29,001 nucleotides of DNA from Funneliformis mosseae (lineage: Eukaryota > Glomeromycota > Glomeromycetes > Glomerales > Glomeraceae): assembly GCA_910592005.1 (NCBI GenBank), contig CAJVPP010000606.1, positions 1 through 29,001 on the forward strand. The letters are read 5' to 3'. Shown in pieces: positions 11,189-21,059 of the stretch. The notes beneath the pieces were generated by a model. The model did no database searches and was not told where the DNA came from. It saw nothing but the letters and a program-made list of their open reading frames with translations. Position 1 is the stretch's first letter; each line of letters opens with the position of its first letter. Made by a program: the position numbers and the translations under genes.

Positions 11189-11768
11189 TTAAATGCAATA
11201 TTCTTTAATAATTTTTTCTTCTTATGAACTTTACGAATTTAAGATAATTTGTAATAACTCATATTAGATATTTCATCATATGTTAATCTACCTAAATTTA
11301 TAGCTTTTTCTTTAATTCTTTTTCATATAGTTTGATCACGATAATTTATTAGATCTTTAATATTATTAAAATAATCATCTTTAGATAGCCTTTAATTATA
11401 GTTCTCTAAAGGAAAGTGTTCTAATATGAAAAATATTATAAAGATCATTTGTAGCATTTCTGATTTCTTTGTTAAAGCACATAGTTTCTATACTATCTGT
11501 AGTATATTTAGAGATATTAGAGTTATATAAATATTAAAAGTTTTTTATGCAATCATGTTGGATTAAGAAATACTCATCTCCTCTTTTGATTATCATTATA
11601 TTATTTGTATTTTTAACTTCTTTATTTCAGATACTTTTTGAAATGTTGCTAAACAGTTTTTCTTTTTTTTTTAAATAATAGAGGGCAGATAACTTTGTCT
11701 CCTAATTCAATACTTTCTAGAACTACTTTGTTCTAACATTTACCAATCCTTTTGAGAATTTTTGACAT
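11189..11768 (-). pseudogene. Decayed gene of unknown family
   Basis: Reading down from ATG at 11766-11768, a single frame continues for about 120 codons through MSKILKRIG, SIELGDKVICPLLFKKKEKL, IIKRGDEYFLIQHDCIKNF and KEIRNATNDLYNIF, with only TAG, TGA and TAA interruptions. After a frameshift at about 11405 it resumes as DDYFNNIKDLINYRDQTI, KRIKEKAINLGRLTYDEISN and SYYKLS, ending at about 11190 after a Lys-rich tail. The TGA after DQTI sits where Trp would fit, and the TAA in KLS-stop-IRK where Gln would fit. I recognise no domain. Length would be about 190 residues, basic and Asn/Lys-rich. Low-complexity translation is an alternative, but the mixed residue composition and clustered rather than random stops argue for a former gene. 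Confidence 0.45.
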
Positions 11769-12162
11769 TTTTATAAGTAATGAGCTTAAGTTATATTAAT
11801 GGGAAAAATAAGAAAAAAGAGAAATGCTTTGTAATTAACTAACTAATTCATTCAACAAGCAATTCATTCAAAATCAGTAAATTGAATTCAAAAAGTTTTA
11901 CTAAAAAAAAATTTTTTATTAATACGTAAAAAATAAATACAAAGTCTGACATGATATATAATGAAATTTCTATCTAATAGTTGCGAATTATTATACTTGC
12001 TTATTATTTTATATAATAACCTACAATCTTAGCCCTTTTCATGTCTATCCTTTAATAACCTTATAATTAGTCAATAATTCATTTATAACCAAATCTCAAA
12101 TCTCTTTCAAAGTATTTTTATTAGTAGTAATCCATTATAATCATCTGCCTTTAAGCTAAAAA

Positions 12163-12640
12163 ATGCCTTCATTTTTAGAAAAGTATATAAAGAGAAAGAT
12201 TATTGTACTATAAAAGCATAAATTTACTGATTTAGTAGAATCAGCATGTGAATATCTTAATTATTTCGATAGTACTTATATTGTAATCACAACTATTTTC
12301 AGATCACCTTATGGTTAACAGTTTAGATAATACTCAATAAATTCTTATTAGCAAAAAATTGAATAAATTTACATTCTATTGCAACTTCCACTATATCACT
12401 TTATACTCATTTTTTTATTTATTATTAAGTTTTTTAGCATCTCATTGAGTTTATCTATTATATTCACTATCATTTAAATGGATATTAAATCTCTTAATAT
12501 TTTTAAACAATTTATTTCACCAATAAACTATCCTAATTTATAACCTTTATTATTTAACCTTCTTTTATAATTATTATTTGATCTATAATTATCTATTTAC
12601 TAAAAATTAAGTGAATGTGAAAGTTTAATTTATTAATTAT
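12163..12640 (+). pseudogene. Possible decayed ORF, unknown
   Basis: From ATG 12163 one frame stays in register for about 155 codons (MPSFLEKYIKRKIIVL, then KHKFTDLVESACEYLNYFDS) with roughly ten stops, all TAA or TAG. A central hydrophobic stretch (LLQLPLYHFILIFLFIIKFF at about 12373-12432) could be a membrane segment. The N-terminal third looks like real protein; the T-rich remainder is less convincing. No family recognised. The stop rate is only modestly below chance for such AT-rich DNA, hence the low score. Confidence 0.3.
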
Positions 12641-13018
12641 AATTAAATTATCACAATATACTAAAAATTAACAATTTTTACATTTTATATCTATATAAAT
12701 TAATTATTTAATTTGATTTTAAAATGCATATTAAATATTGTAATGCATAAAATACTTTTTTTAAAAATTGACTATTCTGCAAATAATTTATTTTTATATA
12801 AAGGAGATGGCATTTTTAATTAATAGAAGTTATTTGTACAAATCATTATAATTTTTTTTTGATTATTCAAAAAAAAATTGTGACTTTTTTGATTATATAA
12901 CTTTTTTTATTTGAAAAAAAATTGTGACATGATTATATGAAAAAAAGTCAATTTATACATTTTAGATATATATAATTATTTCAAAATTTATTGATATAAC
13001 AAAGAACAAAGTATTATA
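12641..13018. other. AT-rich spacer with a short direct repeat
   Basis: The word TTSAAAAAAAATTGTGAC is present at 12866-12884 and 12911-12928, each next to GATTATAT and flanked by a GACTTTTTT/AAAAAAAGTC inverted pair. No gene is seen. The stretch ends at the ATA target duplication of the CACTA element. Confidence 0.5.
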
Positions 13019-13241
13019 CACTGGTCAAAAAATAAAAATTCGGTCATATTAATGTTTAGCCTATATTAGACTAAAATCAAAAGTATTCAGCCTCAATTAG
13101 TAACGATCTATAATTAGACTTGCATTAGATCTTGTCAAATAATAGTTGAATGGCAGCCAAATAATATTATATAATAAATAAATTTAGAATAGTCAATAAA
13201 AAATAATTTTGTAACAATTTTAGTCAATAAATTTTTCTTTA

Positions 13242-16200
13242 TTAAAAATGTTTGTTAAATATTATATTCATATAACCTAAATGAAACTTTTTATTTAGTG
13301 GTATAGTTGCTAAGTATTCTCTAACATTAGACTGATTTGATGTTTTATATTTTACAGGTATGAATCGATATAAAACATTGTGTATTAGAATTATATTGTC
13401 TCTACTGGTTGGGAAGAAACTGTTCTCTCACAATTCGACTGGCATCATTGTTAATACTAAAGTAAAATTAAATTGAAGATGAACCAACCACTTTATACTA
13501 TCTAACATAAGCCAGTTTATATGTTAAATTCTGAGAAAATATACGAATGCTATGTTTAAAGAAATATTGAACTTGGTCAGGTAAGTATCAACACTCCCAT
13601 TACAATTAATAAATTTAGCCAAAATAAAAGAACTTTTAATATGTCGTAGTGAAGCAGCAGATCTAAAAATCTCAGTGCTGATTCAACATCTTTCGTATTG
13701 ATTCACCTTAATGTTAACTATTATTAAATCAGGTGAATCGTTCATAAATAGCTTTCTAAATGTCAAATTTATATATGTATCTCTGTAATATTTAACAAGA
13801 TAATTGTGAATTGACTCCTCAAGATAAACATTTTTGAATTGTGGTTATAAAAATTCCCCTGAAAAATTTTTGCAACTAGTAACTGGCGATTCTAATATAT
13901 TTTTCAAATTCATCAAAAATCGGTATATCTCTTCTGTCGAAAATTCATCAGCATCAGAAAGTGACACAACGGATGATCGATTATCGAGTAATTCAAGTCC
14001 TTTTACTTTTAAACTAGAACTAGTAATATCGTTTACTTTTGCTTCAGCCATCAATCAGCGCATTAATTCAAGTTCAATTTGGCGCTGACTATTAAGCAAT
14101 GATCTTAATAAAATAAGCAAAATAAATGGTAAATAATCAGAAAATTAAACATTAAAAAGTTAATTACATTACCTAATATGCCATTCATTCATTTAAACGA
14201 AAAACACCAAAATGAATACAATGGATCATAATCATAAGAGCATTCATATAAATGTAACGAAAGGTAAAGATTCAACATTATTTTTTCTTCACCATAATGC
14301 TCTTCGATTAATTTTATGATTTTTATTAAACTATTATGGAATTCAACCATCTCATCGACTTCTACAATTCGTTTGACTAGAATTCTATACACTATGATGA
14401 AATAAGTAAGAATTTTTTGATCTTTGGATAGAAGGTGATCCCATAGTATCACAGTGGCATATATCAAGAAAAAGTTTCGCCATTAGTCTGCCGTAAAATT
14501 AGAAAACCATGAATTTTATTAGGGATCTGTCCTAAATCAGCTGGTACTTGAAAATCGTTAATTTTCTTTTAGATTGATTGAAGGATATTTTGTATTAGTA
14601 TATTTTCATCAATTTATATTCTTTTTACAATCTATTTAGTAATGTCTAAAAAAAAGTAATGCATAGGATCTACTACAACAAATCTAATTAGATCAAAATA
14701 TGGCAGACGTAGTAGTTCAGACCATCTTACACAATTTTCTTTAATGAATTGAGATCATTCAATATTACTTTTACATCGTCGCCAGCTTAAAGCATTTTGT
14801 CAATGTGTTATTAAATCTTTTATAATAAACCATTTGTCTATATCTGCTATACCACTGAAATTATGTTGATTATCAACATAATTTGCCTTTTTTCACAACG
14901 ATAACATGATACAAGAGCAGAAATATGTTCGCATAACTTTCATGCTGCAGGAATATCACACAAAGCTATTATTAAAGCAATGCGGATACTTTTACCATTT
15001 GGACATTTGTGTATGTGATTTAGAGTCACTCCTTTCTAAAATGACTCAAATTCTGTAACTATAGGTGAAAGATAATGGTTTATTTGTGCAGGCTAACCTC
15101 ATTAAGTCCTAGTAATATATTAAGTATAAGCATATTTTCAGGTTAAACTAAATATTACGCAGTAAATTACATATTGTGGCATATAGCACTCTTGTACTAT
15201 AAATTATATCTTCATACGGTTGAAACCAATCCAAATTAATGATTAACCTAAGTTGATTATCAGCTTTCTCTGGTCAAAAAAATTTATCTGATCCTTGATC
15301 AGTTGATTCTTTAAAGTTTCGCTATATCTGATCATCGTAAATATTTGATAAGATATTATCTTATTGTAAACGATTAGTCTAATATCATAATGACTTTTCG
15401 AATCCTGGTCTAAGAAACATGTTAGAAAATTGTTGTTGAATACTTGCAACTGGATAAATTAATTCAAGTTTGAATGATATGCTATTATTTAAAATAGTCT
15501 ACTTTGCTAAAGGAGTTTGACATTGCTTGAATCACTTTGTAGCTGAATTAAGGAATTCTATATAGCTACATTTTATAATCGTTTGATTCTGAATGTTAGC
15601 TACATCATCCTTCTTATATAATTTATAACATTTTTGATAAGCTGCAAAACATATAAATTGATTAACTAGGCCTAAAGTTTATCTTGCCAAATACAAGAAT
15701 TTTGGAAATGATTCATATTCAGATCCTTCACATTCTTCTAATAGAATTCTAATAAATTTTATTAGAGTCTCAGTTGCAGTATTTGGTAGTTTAAAATTTG
15801 ACCTGAACTTCATTATCCATATTTAAATCTATACAGTTCAATCTTGTTTTAGTAGTTCTGAGGCAGTTGGTAAGTCGAATACAGAATGGAAATAATCTTT
15901 AAAATTATTTGAAAATTCAGCATCATTTCTAACATCTCTTTTATCATCTTTGGTTGATGAATTACTATCAGAATTTTCAGAATTATCAAAATCACCTTCA
16001 AAATCATTTTCACTTAGCATGATTACATGTCGAAAGATTGCTGTTCTTTTCCTTTTATGTGGAAGAAATGTGAAAGTTTGTCCTTCTAATACGTCATTAT
16101 CATCAATTGGTTCTTCTAACACATTGTCCTCATTGATTATTGATTGTGTCAAATGTCTTTTATCAAATGACTTAATTAATAATCAAGACATTGAAGTCTC

Positions 16201-16478
16201 AGTTGGTAAAATATTAATAGATGAAGATGTTAATGTCTTATTCGCCTTCATTTCATGTACCCTTTTTGTGTGTAGATCAACCAGTTTTCCATTACATTTG
16301 CCGCAAAGACATTGAACTTTTGACCTTAGTATTCTTGTTATAATTTTAATATCTTCTATAAAAGATGAATTTGAGTTTGAAGAGCTTAAGTTATCCTTTA
16401 AAATATTAGTGACTAAACATTTTCTTTCATTCTTAACGTTAATAAAACGATAAATAGAGTAGTGAAAGTTGTTTTATC
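13242..16478 (-). pseudogene. CACTA/Plavaka-like transposase (TnpD-type), decayed
   Basis: Read downward from about 16478, the N-terminal part has a Cys-rich finger (VQCLCGKCNGKLVDLHTKRV, with Cys at a C-x-C-x2-C spacing), then an acidic Asn/Ser segment (16152-15838, MTQSIINEDNVLEE onward). The middle holds NLDWFQPYEDIIYSTRVLYA (about 15240-15180) and ANYVDNQHNF, DKWFIIKDL and CVRWSELLRLPYFDLIRFVV, a region with DPMH that resembles the core of fungal Plavaka transposases. A conserved stretch at 14467-14189 has EEHYGEEKIMLNLYLSLHLY and YSFWCFSF. The C-terminal part ends ENSFFPTSRDNIILIHNVLY and FIPVKYKTSNQ before TAA near 13242. Many frameshifts and stops (often TAA/TAG/TGA for Gln, Trp, Arg) disable it. 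In intact elements this protein cuts and moves the element. The assignment is by recalled similarity and end structure together. Confidence 0.7.
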
Positions 16479-16540
16479 AAATTCATCACATAAAATTTTA
16501 TGTTATATATATATATATACTATTTAACTTTAATTTCAAT

Positions 16541-16720
16541 TTGACTAACTCGTTAATTTATTGATGAATATAAGTTTAATTTTATCAACTTTAATTAATT
16601 TGACTAACTCATTGATTTATTGATGAATATAAGTTTGATTTTATTAATTTGACTAATTCATTGATTTATTGATGAATATAAGTTTAATTTTTTTGACTAA
16701 TTGATTTGGTTGATTAAAGT
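16541..16720. repeat. AT-rich minisatellite, about 3.5 units between divergent genes
   Basis: Units begin TTGACTAA(C/T)TC at 16541, about 16600 and 16649, with a partial unit at about 16692. Each continues TTGATGAATATAAGTTTRAT. The spacing shrinks from 59 to 49 to 43 bp through loss of internal bases. It lies between the transposase on one side and the plus-strand genes on the other, so it sits where a shared promoter or transposase-binding array would be; that function is inference. A short (TA)n run is at 16507-16519. Confidence 0.75.
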
Positions 16721-16838
16721 TTGATCAATAGCAAAATAAAAAAGTATAAATAAAAAGTAGTTGACTCTTCTTATCACAAATTTTTTTTTTCTTTTTTCTC
16801 ACAATGATAATATTTCTTTTAAAGAAAAATTATTTAAT

Positions 16839-17896
16839 ATGTCTCAACCACTAAAGAGAGTCTATTATTCTAGGTTGAAAATTCCAAATACTCTATAAAC
16901 AGCATCAGATCAACAACTTGCTCTATTTCACCTAACAACAACTTTACCAGTTCGTTCAGTTTGTCTAACAACTGCGTCAGTTCATCTAACAGCTGTGCAA
17001 GCATGTCTAATAACTGCATCAGTTTATCTAATAGTTACGCAAGCATGTTTAATAACTGCGCAAGCTTTTTATTCAACAACTATGCTAACCCGTCAAATTG
17101 AAGAATTAACTAAACAAAAATATCCTAATATTAGAGTTCCAAGATTGATTAATAGTTATGATAAATGTTAAACTGGTAATAAATAAGTCTATTTTATTGT
17201 GAATTGTAAAAATCAACTATATAGTATCACCATCAAATTTTATGTCATCTATGCTTCTAAATATAAAAATTGAAAAATTGAATCAAATAATTTAAACAGT
17301 TAATTTGGAAATTGAGAATTTAAGAAAGGAAAATAATCAGCTACAAAACGAAATCTAACAGTAACGAGAAAAAGAAACTGAATTTATAAAAAGAATTAGA
17401 GGCCTAGAAGGACAGGTTCGACAGTTTGAAGAAGATAATAACGTGCTTCAAACGTTTAACGATAAATTTGGAAATGAAAATGACAAATTAATGATTGAGA
17501 GTAATGAATTAAAGGCTGAATTGATACGTTATCATCAATATCGAGTTGTGAGAAATATTCCTTCACTAATTATAGACAAAAGATCAGCATCACCAAATGA
17601 AACGAATGCTGAAAAAGCAAGAGTAGAAATTTTCTTATGATTTGACAAATTGTAGTTGTTATACAATGCATATGATATTTCATTATAGATTGAGATGAAA
17701 AATCTGATGAAAGGTCAGATATCAGCCGAATATCAACTGGATTATGAAAAAACGTTCTCTGAACAATCGACAACTATTTACAAAAAACTGATTTTAAAAT
17801 TAAAGAGGCTTATGAATAGAGTTTTTAACCCTTCTGTAATACAACTTTTGAATTAGATCAAAGCTATTCACAAACACAGAAGAGATCGATTATGAA
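16839..17896 (+). pseudogene. CACTA accessory gene 1: heptapeptide repeats plus coiled coil, spliced
   Basis: Three exons join in phase: 16839-17175, 17225-17622 and 17689 to a stop at about 17854 or 17895. Donors are GTAATA and GTAGAA, acceptors ATATAG and TTATAG, introns 49 and 66 bp. The first exon starts MSQPLKRVYYSRLKIPNTL, then has five exact-length 21-bp repeats (16963-17067) coding 7-residue units such as CLTTASV and HLTAVQA. The second exon is a long coiled coil (IKIEKLNQII, then NLEIENLRKENNQLQ and IRGLEGQVRQFEEDNNVL) with hydrophobic residues at heptad spacing. The third is IEMKNLMKGQISAEYQLDY. Four or five in-frame TAA/TAG remain, at likely Gln codons. No enzyme domain seen. By position it may correspond to the DNA-binding TnpA partner known from plant CACTA elements, but this is unproven. 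Confidence 0.55.
16963..17067 (+). repeat. Five tandem 21-bp units coding for heptapeptides
   Basis: Units start at 16963, 16984, 17005, 17026 and 17047, each 21 bp and each containing TCTAA or TTTAA followed by CAACTG-, CAGCTG-, TAACTG- or TAGTTA-like words. Odd and even units resemble each other more closely, so an older 42-bp duplication is likely. Confidence 0.9.
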
Positions 17897-18073
17897 AATG
17901 ACAGATTGGAGCATTGGAAAAGGTCAATCGAAGGTTATATATGAATACTTAGTTTTCTGAAGTGATTATTTATTTAGTTAAATAAAATCTTTTTGTTTCA
18001 TTTATTTTATATATACAGTTGTTTGATAATTAATCTGAATAATATTCAATGGAAGAAAAATAAATGAATAAAA

Positions 18074-18672
18074 ATGTCATTTAAATTATTCAACACGAAT
18101 GAAGAAAAAGTTTCAAAATTCAATAAAAATAAAGTTTTGTTAATTCTACAAAAAAATGAATGCCATTTGTTTGAACAATCAGATAGCGAAGATGAATATT
18201 AAATAAAGTAGCAGAGAGAAAAAATTTTTTTACATATCTATAACCATTCATAGTGCTCAAAAAAGGTAAATACTATTTTATAATATATATATTATATTTA
18301 TTTAAACAATACTTATTCAACCACTTTTTATCTTTGTGTTTTTGATAGTTAAAATCGTTACTTAGAGACATATTAGACCACGTATCCGAACAATTTCAGC
18401 ATATGAAGAAACAATAGAAATGTATCTATAATGACGAGATATATTTTACTTCAAATAAAGCACCTGAAAATATATCCAAATAGACGACCGGTCAAAATAA
18501 ATTTTTATACGAAACAGACTAGATAAATAAAACCAATGAAATTAACCACAATTTCGATGCTGAAATTGATATTAACGATAGTGGTAATAATTATCTAATA
18601 GACTTTTTAATAGACGAAATACAACCTGAGGATTTCGATAAAGAGGGTGAATCATCCACGATTGCGTCTTAA
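18074..18672 (+). pseudogene. CACTA accessory gene 2: small acidic protein, spliced
   Basis: ATG 18074 opens MSFKLFNTNEEKVSKFNKNK and continues through LFEQSDSEDEY. A donor at 18266 (GTAAAT) and acceptor at 18347-18348 (TTGATAG) remove an 83-bp intron in phase 0, joining to LKSLLRDILDHVSEQFQHMK. The end is acidic: NHNFDAEIDINDSGNNYLID, then EIQPEDFDKEGESSTIAS and TAA 18670-18672. The join gives about 172 codons with some six TAA/TAG inside, at positions where Gln or Trp would fit. No domain is recognised. It could be a separate gene or the last exons of accessory gene 1, since both read the same way and are about 180 bp apart. Confidence 0.45.
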
Positions 18673-19171
18673 GTAATTCAAATAATTTATTATTTTTATA
18701 TTTAAGAACTAACAATTTCTATTATCATGTTATGTTTAAAATTAAAGAACTTATTCAACTGACTGAAAAGGAAAAAGAAAATTAACTGAATTAAACGAAA
18801 ATTATTATTATGCCAATTATTAACTGCTTTTTATTATTCGAATTTAATTCAAATATTAATATTTCATTATAAACAATAAATAATATATATATATGTATAT
18901 CAATTATTATAATTAAATAATACAATATAAATGATTTTATTGCTATATATAATAATATATATAAAGTATAATGAAATTAAGTCGAATAACTTATTAATTT
19001 ACTTTGAATATATTACTAATGTTAGTCAAACATTCTGTTCAAATATCAGACTATTGGCAGCCTAATCACACTAAAACTATAAATCTTAATTTAACGCAGA
19101 TTAAATTACCATTAGGCCTATATTCAACCTGGTTGAATTTAGATCTAATGGCCATTTTTTGACTGGTGATA

Positions 19172-19379
19172 TTTATATCTATAGACTATTATTAGTATTT
19201 TAATTTAAAGAATTTTATAATTTTAAAGCAAAACATCACATATTCGTAAAATTCTATACTTTTAACTATAATTTTTCTTGCATTTTCTAGAGTTATATTA
19301 TTATTATAATCTTTTTGAATTAATCTGCTTATCACTTCTGATACCAAAACTTCTTATATATAATTCATTAGTTTTAATA
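19172..19379. other. AT-rich spacer right of the CACTA element
   Basis: Nothing supportable is seen beyond the target duplication at its left edge. Confidence 0.4.
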
Positions 19380-19810
19380 AAAATGCTTTAAAGCTATCAA
19401 AGCATTAGCAATAAAGTATAATCCTTTATATCTATAATATCCAGCTTATAGATTAATATGATTTAATAAAGCACTTGAAATATCTCATATCTATTAAAAA
19501 GTATTATTAGTGATTAAGCCTTATTATATCTAATTAAAGGTAACTTTTCAGTAATAACTTGCTAGGTTTCCATAAGTTCATCTTTAAAATATTTGAATAC
19601 ATGAAATTAACTGATTAAAATTAATAAATTCTGATACCTCTTTAATAAACCATTTGAAATGATATGTAACTCAGTATGACGCATAACACAAAATGAATAA
19701 TGAGACAAAAATCATTGATAATATTATGAGTAGCAATTAGTTTAGACCCTTACAAATAATGACATTTTATTTGACAGCATCAATAAAAGAAATTATAAAA
19801 TATAAAACTA
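19380..19810 (-). pseudogene. Decayed coding relic, unknown (transposase-like?)
   Basis: Reading downward from about 19740, one frame gives SMIFVSLFILCYAS, then VTYHFKWFIKEVSEF and LISCIQIF. After a shift of frame at about 19590 a second stretch gives KDELMET-stop-QVITEKLPLI, RYNKA and IILFNRYEIFQVLY, with TAG and TAA where Gln would fit. The word order CYAS-VTYHFKWF faintly recalls MULE-type transposase cores, but I cannot show the catalytic residues and give no family. Confidence 0.3.
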
Positions 19811-19931
19811 AAATATTTAGCTAATTTGTAAGATTAGTTATATTTAAGACCTAATAGAATGTTGTAAGACTGAATATGCAAAACAAATGCAAATAATTAA
19901 CAATTTTTTAATTTGAAAAGATTATGAAATA

Positions 19932-20670
19932 CAGTAGCAGTTATAAGTATCTGACCCTTATAATTCTTAAAGTTAATTCAAGTACAATACCAATATTGAT
20001 CACACGTAAAATTATAAGCTTGTATAACATATAAATAAAAAATTAGATGATCGATGAATTTTGCATATAAAGTACTGATATTTTTAATAAATTAAACAAA
20101 ATAGTTTTTTTATATAAATTTCAATAATGACTGAAATGGAATTTCAAAAATATAGCTACTTTATATCTATTGTAATAAAATTATAATGTTTATTGTATTT
20201 AAAAATATCATTTAAATAAAGATTTTAGAAATAAACAAAAGTTATAATATTTGCTAAAATGTCCATATTATAGTGATTTTTTAGATTTGCGAATTGATAA
20301 ACCAATTTTCTTTCAGCAAAAACCTAATGTTAATTTACATATAATTTTTATAAAAGTGACTTTTGGCTTATATCTATGAATATTTTAGAAAAGATAACAT
20401 AGTAAATTTGGCAAAAAGTTAATAAATACAAACATTATTCAAAAATTAAAAGGAAGAATACAGTATTATTGAAGTTCTCTAACTTATTGTGTAATTTATC
20501 TAAAATTCTATAAAAAATGTGTAATAACTCCTAAACAATTAATATGTTAAAAAAAAAATTCATTTTTTTTGAATAAAAAATCTACCGATCTAATTTTACA
20601 TGTGATCAACATTGGTATTGAACTTAAATTTTGGAAAATATTAGCGGTCGGATACTTATGACCGCTACTG
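19932..20670. mobile_element. Tc1/mariner-type MITE, 739 bp with ~85-bp inverted repeats and TA target site
   Basis: The left end starts CAGTAGCAGTTATAAGTATC and the right end, in reverse complement, CAGTAGCGGTCATAAGTATC. Similarity continues for about 85 bp, including CAATACCAATRTTGATCACA. TA flanks both ends (19930-19931 and 20671-20672). Most differences between the ends are G-to-A or C-to-T, the left being more AT-rich. The interior (20017-20587) has no recognisable transposase and is very AT-rich. Confidence 0.85.
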
Positions 20671-20672
20671 TA

Positions 20673-21059
20673 AATAATAAAGATTTTCATTGATAGCCTG
20701 TATTTATTTATTATTTAATGGTTAGAGAAGTATTTTTAAATTAAATAAGTCACGAGGGGTAAATGTTGATAATAAATAATAAATAATATAATATAATAAA
20801 TCATGTGCTTGTGAGCAAAGAAAAAAATGGACTTTTCTTTAATCTAACTAAATTAATGTTACAAGATCTATCAAATTGTGGAGAATGTCAAATTTGAAAG
20901 GGTTAGTTTAGAGATGTTACGCAAAGTGATTTTATAATTGTGTATGTACTTATACGGAATATATGATCGATCAACCACTAGAAAAATAAAAAAAAAATAT
21001 ATATATATATATGATCGATCAACAAAAACATTTTTTTTGTAACTACCTTTTTAAATAAA
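20673..21059 (+). promoter_or_regulatory. Upstream region of the EZH2-like gene with duplicated GATCGATC motif
   Basis: ATATATGATCGATCAAC occurs twice, at 20959-20975 and 21007-21023, 85 and 37 bp before the ATG. GATCGATC is a perfect palindrome, separated by an A-rich then (AT)n tract. The rest is AT-rich with no clear TATA box. A promoter role is inferred only from position. Confidence 0.4.

Larger units (their letters stand above)
13019..19168. mobile_element. CACTA-type (Plavaka-like) DNA transposon, 6150 bp, both ends present
   Basis: The left end reads CACTGGTCAAAAAAT. The right end, in reverse complement from 19168, reads CACCAGTCAAAAAAT, matching at 13 of 15 positions. ATA flanks both sides (13016-13018 and 19169-19171), the 3-bp target duplication expected of CACTA elements. 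Subterminal parts share further words (TTAG-CCTATATT; TTAGATCT). Inside are a decayed TnpD-like transposase on the minus strand and two spliced plus-strand genes, transcribed divergently from a minisatellite at 16541-16720. The element cannot move on its own because the transposase is broken. That one insertion event brought in all three genes follows from the flanking duplication. Confidence 0.8.

Noticed and set aside
13834..14088. Plus-strand 84-residue open frame.
   Set aside because: It is antisense to a recognisable part of the CACTA transposase (KVKGLELLDNRSSVVSLSDA), which is the credible frame.
15950..16315. Plus-strand 121-residue open frame.
   Set aside because: It is antisense to the N-terminal Cys-rich and acidic part of the CACTA transposase.
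17570..17773. Minus-strand 67-residue open frame.
   Set aside because: It overlaps the in-phase exons of the CACTA accessory gene on the other strand and shows no motif.
1..20670. TAA/TAG at Gln positions could mean a variant genetic code.
   Set aside because: The EZH2-like gene uses TAG as its stop and has no internal TAA/TAG. Many relic stops also replace Trp or Arg and come with frameshifts, so mutation explains them better.
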